Shown here: positions 59,548-64,000 of the stretch, piece after piece
How the letters are laid out: each line of letters begins with the position of its first letter
Position numbering within the stretch: the first letter of the stretch is position 1
Assembly: GCA_005791535.1 (NCBI GenBank)
Contig: SXWH01000161.1
Coordinates: 1 to 64,000 of the forward strand
Length of the DNA: 64,000 bases
Direction: 5' to 3'
Source: Verrucomicrobiaceae bacterium
GTDB taxonomy: Bacteria > Verrucomicrobiota > Verrucomicrobiia > Chthoniobacterales > Chthoniobacteraceae
Notes under the pieces: model-generated
Database searches by the model: none
What the model saw: only the letters and a program-made list of their open reading frames with translations
What the model was told of the DNA's origin: nothing
Translations under genes and position numbers: made by a program

Positions 59548-60255
59548 ATGAACACCAAACCCGCTTGTTTCCTTGCTCTCGCCGCCGCCGCGTTCTTCTC
59601 CGGATGCGCCTCCTACGTCAACTCACCCGCCGCCCGCTCCGCCGTGGCCCAGCGCCGCGAGGCGTTTTCGCACTCGCTTATTTCGAAGGCTTACAATGCA
59701 CAGCCGACGATGCGTTTTCCAGCAACCGTCGCCATCGCGCCGATGGGCTCCGAGGCGGTGATGCACATCCGCGCGCTCGATGCGCTGGGCAGACTCGAGC
59801 CGCTGAAGTCGCTCCCCGAGTTGCGCAATCTGCCGATGGCGACGTCCCTGCTGGAAAACTCCGCCGACCACAAGGATGAGGGAAATGTCCCGCTGCTTCG
59901 CTTGCGCGAGGCCGCGGCGCGACTGCATGCCGATGTCGTGCTGTTGATCTCCGTGGAGACCAACGCCACGGACGGCCAGATGTTCGCGCCGCTCACGACA
60001 GCGACGCTCGGGCTCTTCCCGAACAACCGCTACGAAATCGTCGCAACCGGCTTGGCGGCTCTCATCGATACGCGCACAGGATACGTTTATGGGACCTCGG
60101 AAAAGAGTGCGGCGAAATCGGGTGTCATGATGGTTGCCGGAAGCAGCGACGCGCTCGCGCGCCGCAAGCAGCAGGCGCAGCGCGAAGCCGTGGAGAAGTT
60201 GCTGAAGGAGTTCCCTTCATTCTGGAGCGGAGTCGTCGCGGCGCACCGGAAGTAG
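59548..60255 (+). CDS. Lipoprotein of unknown function
   Basis: A 235-residue protein with lipoprotein signal ending FFSGCAS (Cys about 20). The mature part contains ATVAIAPMGSEAVMHIRALD, a region of beta strands (DVVLLISVETNATDG, YEIVATGLAALIDTRTGYVYG) and a Lys/Gln-rich end. The pattern loosely resembles GNA1162/LpoB-like lipoproteins that form small alpha/beta domains, but I cannot assign it. It is divergent from blaI (104-bp gap) and is followed by another lipoprotein gene 37 bases later. Confidence 0.7.
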   Translation: MNTKPACFLALAAAAFFSGCASYVNSPAARSAVAQRREAFSHSLISKAYNAQPTMRFPATVAIAPMGSEAVMHIRALDALGRLEPLKSLPELRNLPMATSLLENSADHKDEGNVPLLRLREAAARLHADVVLLISVETNATDGQMFAPLTTATLGLFPNNRYEIVATGLAALIDTRTGYVYGTSEKSAAKSGVMMVAGSSDALARRKQQAQREAVEKLLKEFPSFWSGVVAAHRK

Positions 60256-60292
60256 CTGTGCATTTGCCCGTTCCGATGATAACCGACCGCGC

Positions 60293-61078
60293 ATGAAATT
60301 CATCGTTCCATCGCTCATCTGCATTCTGCTTTTCGTCACCGGCTGCACGACTTCGCAGCGGCAACCCCCGACTGCACGTGCACCGCTTACGCATGTGGAG
60401 ACCACCGGCGAGCGGCCTGGCATCGGCACGGCGTGGGGCGAGCAGCGGGAATCGTGCGTGGAAAAGGCGAGCTTCGTCCGCGGCTGGATCGATCGTCCCG
60501 GCGGAACGGGCATGCTGTACTACAACGACGCGGAGGGAGTTGACGCGATGCTCGACTTCCTCGGCGGCGAACCCAAGCCGCGAACCGGACTTTATCCCAC
60601 GGCGAACGAACTCGTGAGCATCGGGCTTCGTGACAAGGACGGCCACTGGTTCGCCGGTCACGAATTGAAAGGGAAGCGGTTCGTCACGGGCATCACCGGC
60701 GAGCGGTACGCGATCGTCGTGAAGAACGAAACCGACCGCCGGCTGGAGATTGTGCTGAGCGTGGACGGGCTCGACGTCCTCGACGGAAAAGCCGCGAACT
60801 ACAAAAAGCGCGGCTACATCGTGGAGCCGGATGCCGAACTTGAAGTGGACGGCTTTCGCACGAGCGACTCCAGCGTGGCGGCGTTTCGATTCGGAACCGT
60901 GCCCGAAAGCTACGCCAACTTGAAGAAGCGCGGCACTGCGAATGTCGGCGTCATCGGCGTCGCTGTGTTTCAGGAGCGCGCCGGAGCGTCGCCGAAGGAG
61001 GGCCAGGAGGCTTTTCGAAAAGTATCCCAGCGTCCGGTGCCGACCAACCGCACCTACGCCGCACCGCCTGAGGCGTAA
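60293..61078 (+). CDS. Lipoprotein of unknown function
   Basis: A 261-residue protein with lipobox FVTGCTT (Cys about 18). The mature part has the segments GIGTAWGEQRESCVEKASF, ITGERYAIVVKNETDRRLEIVLSVDG and a repeat-like beta region (TNRTYAA). No catalytic motif. The short lipoprotein gene that follows begins 39 bases later, and the set looks like one envelope operon. Confidence 0.7.
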   Translation: MKFIVPSLICILLFVTGCTTSQRQPPTARAPLTHVETTGERPGIGTAWGEQRESCVEKASFVRGWIDRPGGTGMLYYNDAEGVDAMLDFLGGEPKPRTGLYPTANELVSIGLRDKDGHWFAGHELKGKRFVTGITGERYAIVVKNETDRRLEIVLSVDGLDVLDGKAANYKKRGYIVEPDAELEVDGFRTSDSSVAAFRFGTVPESYANLKKRGTANVGVIGVAVFQERAGASPKEGQEAFRKVSQRPVPTNRTYAAPPEA

Positions 61079-61117
61079 TCACCATTTCCCCGGAACAAAA
61101 AACAAAACACATACACA

Positions 61118-61243
61118 ATGAAACATACCATCCGTATCGTCCTCGCCGCTCTCGCGGTCACCGCAATCACCGCATGCTCTTCGAGCGCGCCCGTCCAGCC
61201 CGTGAAACCCACCGGCAAGACCTACGTCCCGACGGGCAAGTAA
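61118..61243 (+). CDS. Very small lipoprotein, 41 residues
   Basis: ATG at 61118, stop TAA at 61241-61243. The first 20 residues (MKHTIRIVLAALAVTAITAC) form a lipoprotein signal with Cys20; the remaining 21 residues are polar with repeated GK/TG motifs (PTGKTYVPTGK). It is short but has a clear signal and stands in line with two lipoprotein genes upstream, so I think it is real. It is followed by two adjacent perfect hairpins. Confidence 0.65.
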   Translation: MKHTIRIVLAALAVTAITACSSSAPVQPVKPTGKTYVPTGK

Positions 61244-61245
61244 GC

Positions 61246-61285
61246 GGACCGGCAACCCGGTCCGGAGTCAGGCGCGCATGACTCC
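61246..61285. repeat. Two back-to-back perfect hairpins
   Basis: GGACCGG/CCGGTCC (61246-61252 with 61257-61263) is followed directly by GGAGTCA/TGACTCC (61264-61270 with 61279-61285). No T run follows either, so they are not ordinary terminators, but they end the lipoprotein operon and could stabilise or pause the transcript. Confidence 0.6.
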
Positions 61286-61318
61286 GGCTGGGGACCGACC
61301 CGCACGCCGACCGCGAAA

Positions 61319-62197
61319 TTACGCGGCGGTTTTCTTCTTCCTAAACAACACTCCCAGAACGCCTGCGATGGCTCCGATTCCGGCGCCGATCATGGCTTTG
61401 TCGCCGATTCGCGACCAGTCGAGCCCGAAGCTGGACGCCTCGTCCCCGGGTTGAATCGGATTCGCCGCGATGACAGCGGTAGCCCATTCCTTCGCCGTCC
61501 TGCGCGAAGACTCCAGAGCTTCGCTGCCCGAGCCCGGATAGTAGGCATAAAGCTGCACGGCCTTCCCGCGCACGTGAGCCATGATACCGGTTCCGGTCAT
61601 CTCTTCTTCGATGCCGACTCCGCCAGCACCGTTGACCTGAAAGCCCATCCGGAAGCTGAAACCGAGCATCGAAGCCTCATCAAGATGGGGCGGCATGAAC
61701 ACGCTCTGGCCGGGCGTCAGCTTTACATCGCCGCCGGTGCTCGCCGCGATCCGCTTCGACGTGTCGCCAAGCGCCTTCTCCGCTTCTGCGACCATTTTCG
61801 CTGAGTCGCCGAGTTCCTTCAGCATCGACTTCCTCACGTTTGCGAAGTCCGCCGTCGAAAAGCGTTTGTTTTCAAAGGTCTTGTTAATCTGCACCTGGTA
61901 AAACGGCCCCGATGGCGGCTTGCTTCCCGCTTCCACATTCGACGCTTCGCTGATGCCGTAGAATGCCGCCTCAAGTCGCAGCATCGGCGGCAGAGCCGAC
62001 TCGACCGACTTGAAAACACCCGAAGCCTTGGACACAGCGCGCGTTCCCGCAGGAGCGGGGACGTTCAAAGTGAGGTCCGCCACGGTGATCGCCGCATCAC
62101 CTGCCTGAGTGCCTGATTCGGCAACGACCGGCACCCAGGCGCACGCGAGAAGTGTTGCAACGGAAAGGAAAGCACAGCGGCTGCGGACGTTTTGCAT
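61319..62197 (-). CDS. Secreted protein with C-terminal membrane anchor, unknown function
   Basis: A 292-residue protein. The N-terminal signal is MQNVRSRCAFLSVATLLACAW, with cleavage near VVAES. A body of mixed alpha/beta segments contains LRLEAAFYGISEASNV and VQLYAYYPGSG. A C-terminal Gly-rich helix (IGAGIGAIAGVLGVLF) followed by RKKKTAA acts as a sorting-like membrane anchor. The Lys tail after the helix recalls stop-transfer signals. No domain recognised. Confidence 0.6.
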   Translation of the reverse strand: MQNVRSRCAFLSVATLLACAWVPVVAESGTQAGDAAITVADLTLNVPAPAGTRAVSKASGVFKSVESALPPMLRLEAAFYGISEASNVEAGSKPPSGPFYQVQINKTFENKRFSTADFANVRKSMLKELGDSAKMVAEAEKALGDTSKRIAASTGGDVKLTPGQSVFMPPHLDEASMLGFSFRMGFQVNGAGGVGIEEEMTGTGIMAHVRGKAVQLYAYYPGSGSEALESSRRTAKEWATAVIAANPIQPGDEASSFGLDWSRIGDKAMIGAGIGAIAGVLGVLFRKKKTAA

Positions 62198-62302
62198 CGC
62201 TGAAATAAAGCGACGCGCCTTCCCTCTGGCAAGGCGGGTATCGCGCCGTTTCCGTTCTGCGCTTGCGTCGCAGGGTCGCCAGCGGCGACAAAGACTTGCT
62301 TC

Positions 62303-64000
62303 ATGCTCACCATATCCGCTGTTTCAAAAAGCTTCGCAGGCCGCGTCCTGTTTCGCGACGTATCGCTGCAGGTCAATCGTGGCGACCGTCTCGGCCTCGT
62401 CGGCGCGAACGGAGCGGGGAAGTCCACGCTCTTCTCGCTCATTCTTGGTGAAGCGACGCCCGACGAGGGGCGCGTGAGCATGGAACGCGGAATCACGTTC
62501 GGATTTCTCCCGCAGGAGAGCGCTCCGGTGGGCGATGAAACCGTGCTGGACCTCGCTACGGCGATTTCACCGGAGCTCGCAAAGGCGCGGAAAATCATCC
62601 GCAAATACGAAAGCGCGGACGACCACGAGTCGCACGAATACCACGAGGCTCTCGCGGAGTTCGCGGAGCACGACGGCCACGCGATCACGGCGAAAGCAAA
62701 GCGCATCCTCGCCGGTCTGGCTTTCCGCGAGCGGGATTTCGACCGCCCGGCGCGAGGCCTCAGCGGCGGCTGGATCATGCGCGCGCATCTCGCGCGGCTT
62801 CTCACGCAGGAGCCGGATTTGCTCCTTCTCGACGAGCCCACCAACCATCTGGATCTCGAATCGCTGGTCTGGTTCCGCGAGCATCTTCGCAATTATCCCG
62901 GTGCGATCGTGATGATTTCGCATGACCGCGATTTCCTCAATCAGCTCGTCGGCTGGATCGTGGAAATCTCGCGCGCACGCCTGAATCGCTACCGCGGAAA
63001 TTACGACGATTTCCTCGTGGAGAAAGTCGCGCGCGACGAACAGCACGCGGCCGCCTACGAGAACCAGCAGCGTGAAATTGCGAGATTGCAGGACTTTGCC
63101 GACCGCTTTCGCGCCAAGGCCAGCAAAGCATCGCAGGCGCAGAGCAAGCTCAAGCAGATTGAGCGGATGGACCTCATCGAGGCACCGCTGCACGCCGAGG
63201 CGACCGTGAAGTTTCGCTTTCCGCAGCCGCCTCGCAGCGGGCACCGCGTCATCACACTCAAGGACGTGGACCACAGCTACAAGCTCGCCGAGGGCGGCGA
63301 ATTGACCGTGTATCGCGGACTGAATTTCGAAGCGGAACGCGGCCAGCGCATCGTGCTCGTGGGCCCGAACGGCGCGGGTAAAAGCACGCTGCTCAAACTG
63401 CTCGCCGGCGTGTTGCCTGTGCAAACCGGCGAGCGCACGCTCGGACACAACGTCGTCTCCGGCTACTTCGCGCAGCAGCGCGTGGAGGTGCTCAATCCGC
63501 GTCACACTGTTCTCGAGTCCGCGCAAGACCTGCCAAACCGACCGGGCGAACAGACGGCACGAACGATTCTCGGATCGTTCCTCTTCCGTGGTGACGATGT
63601 CTTCAAGCCTGTCGCCGTCCTGAGCGGTGGTGAGAAATCGCGCCTCGCACTTGCCCGACTGCTGCTAGCGCCGCCGAATCTTTTGCTGATGGACGAGCCG
63701 ACGACGCACCTCGACATCCCGAGCATCGACGCGCTCATCGGTGCACTCGACCAGTACGAAGGAACGCTGATTTTCATCAGCCACGACGTGCATTTCATCC
63801 GCAAACTCGCGAAGCAGGTTTTGCACATCAGCGCCGGGCAACTCACGCCTTACGCGGGCGACTACGACTACTATCTCGATAAATCGAACGCCGTGTCGGA
63901 AAAGGCCGGTCTGGTCGCAGGCACACAGCTTTCCGACCACCAGCCCAAAGCCGCCGTTGAAAAACCCGACCGCACCGGCATGAGTATGCGCGAAGTAAAA
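62303..64000 (+). CDS. ABC-F family ATPase, truncated by window end
   Basis: A cytosolic tandem ABC ATPase without membrane segments, of the ABC-F type (Uup/EttA/YheS-like), acting on ribosomes. Visible parts are Walker A GLVGANGAGKSTLFSLILG, signature LSGGWIMRAHLARLL, Walker B LLLLDEPTNHLDLESL, and in the second half Walker A VLVGPNGAGKSTLLKLLAG, signature LSGGEKSRLALARLLL and Walker B LLLMDEPTTHLD. A linker rich in Gln/Lys (about 245-300) contains the P-site tRNA interaction motif region. The 566 codons present are in frame at the right edge with no stop, so the C-terminus lies outside. ATG at 62303. Confidence 0.93.
   Translation, partial: MLTISAVSKSFAGRVLFRDVSLQVNRGDRLGLVGANGAGKSTLFSLILGEATPDEGRVSMERGITFGFLPQESAPVGDETVLDLATAISPELAKARKIIRKYESADDHESHEYHEALAEFAEHDGHAITAKAKRILAGLAFRERDFDRPARGLSGGWIMRAHLARLLTQEPDLLLLDEPTNHLDLESLVWFREHLRNYPGAIVMISHDRDFLNQLVGWIVEISRARLNRYRGNYDDFLVEKVARDEQHAAAYENQQREIARLQDFADRFRAKASKASQAQSKLKQIERMDLIEAPLHAEATVKFRFPQPPRSGHRVITLKDVDHSYKLAEGGELTVYRGLNFEAERGQRIVLVGPNGAGKSTLLKLLAGVLPVQTGERTLGHNVVSGYFAQQRVEVLNPRHTVLESAQDLPNRPGEQTARTILGSFLFRGDDVFKPVAVLSGGEKSRLALARLLLAPPNLLLMDEPTTHLDIPSIDALIGALDQYEGTLIFISHDVHFIRKLAKQVLHISAGQLTPYAGDYDYYLDKSNAVSEKAGLVAGTQLSDHQPKAAVEKPDRTGMSMREVK

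Overview
This 64 kb window is GC-rich and coding-dense, and reads as chromosome of a Verrucomicrobiota member (Spartobacteria/Chthoniobacter-like is my best guess). The assignment is inference. It rests on a pilus-type cluster in the same order as Akkermansia muciniphila Amuc_1098-1102, a Bacteroidetes/Verrucomicrobia-type sialic-acid cluster, several Tat-exported Gfo/Idh/MocA proteins, an acidobacterial/planctomycetal-type ECF sigma factor next to a Ser/Thr kinase, and many secreted proteins. I saw no rRNA, tRNA, CRISPR array, prophage or insertion sequence. Same-strand genes are very often coupled by 4-bp start/stop overlaps.

Layout. 1-930 (minus): start of carB and a 42-residue Lys/Ala/Pro histone-like protein. 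1333-2727 (plus): exported oxidoreductase. 2.8-9.5 kb (minus): sialic-acid-type utilisation operon: alpha/beta hydrolase, NanM-like propeller, MFS transporter, NanL/NanA lyase, AGE-type epimerase and a multi-spanning DUF5009-like acyltransferase. 9.6-19.7 kb (minus): a tightly coupled four-gene envelope operon with a membrane-anchored coiled-coil protein, two giant secreted paralogues of identical multi-repeat architecture, and an alpha/alpha-toroid (terpene-cyclase-fold) protein between them. 19.9-31.0 kb (minus): Ig-like protein, PilM-PilN fusion, PilO/Amuc_1100-like protein, Amuc_1099-like protein, secretin, then coaE, rho, RNase D and an exonuclease/endonuclease/phosphatase protein. RNase D appears to start at a CTG overlapping the rho stop codon.

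31.3-46.8 kb: cytosolic oxidoreductase, SAM methyltransferase, a 1193-residue hybrid sensor kinase of the propeller type, another exported oxidoreductase, a proline-rich secreted protein, a GlcD-type FAD oxidase, a lipoprotein, a large beta-helix protein with a carbohydrate-binding-like tail, and an FG-GAP/UnbV protein coupled to a secreted propeller protein. 46.9-49.7 kb: feoA-feoA-feoB plus a Cys-rich FeoB-associated peptide, preceded by a strong palindrome. 49.7-64 kb: sulfatase, glycosyltransferase, ECF sigma factor with LRR kinase, polysaccharide pyruvyl transferase-like protein, BlaI/M56 pair, lipoproteins and an ABC-F ATPase cut by the window end.

Together the genes suggest a free-living or host-associated degrader of complex glycans (sialylated or sulfated), with elaborate envelope machinery. 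The two parts I consider most novel are the four-gene repeat-protein operon (9.6-19.7 kb) and the Amuc_1100-type secretin cluster with a fused PilM-PilN (23.9-31.0 kb).
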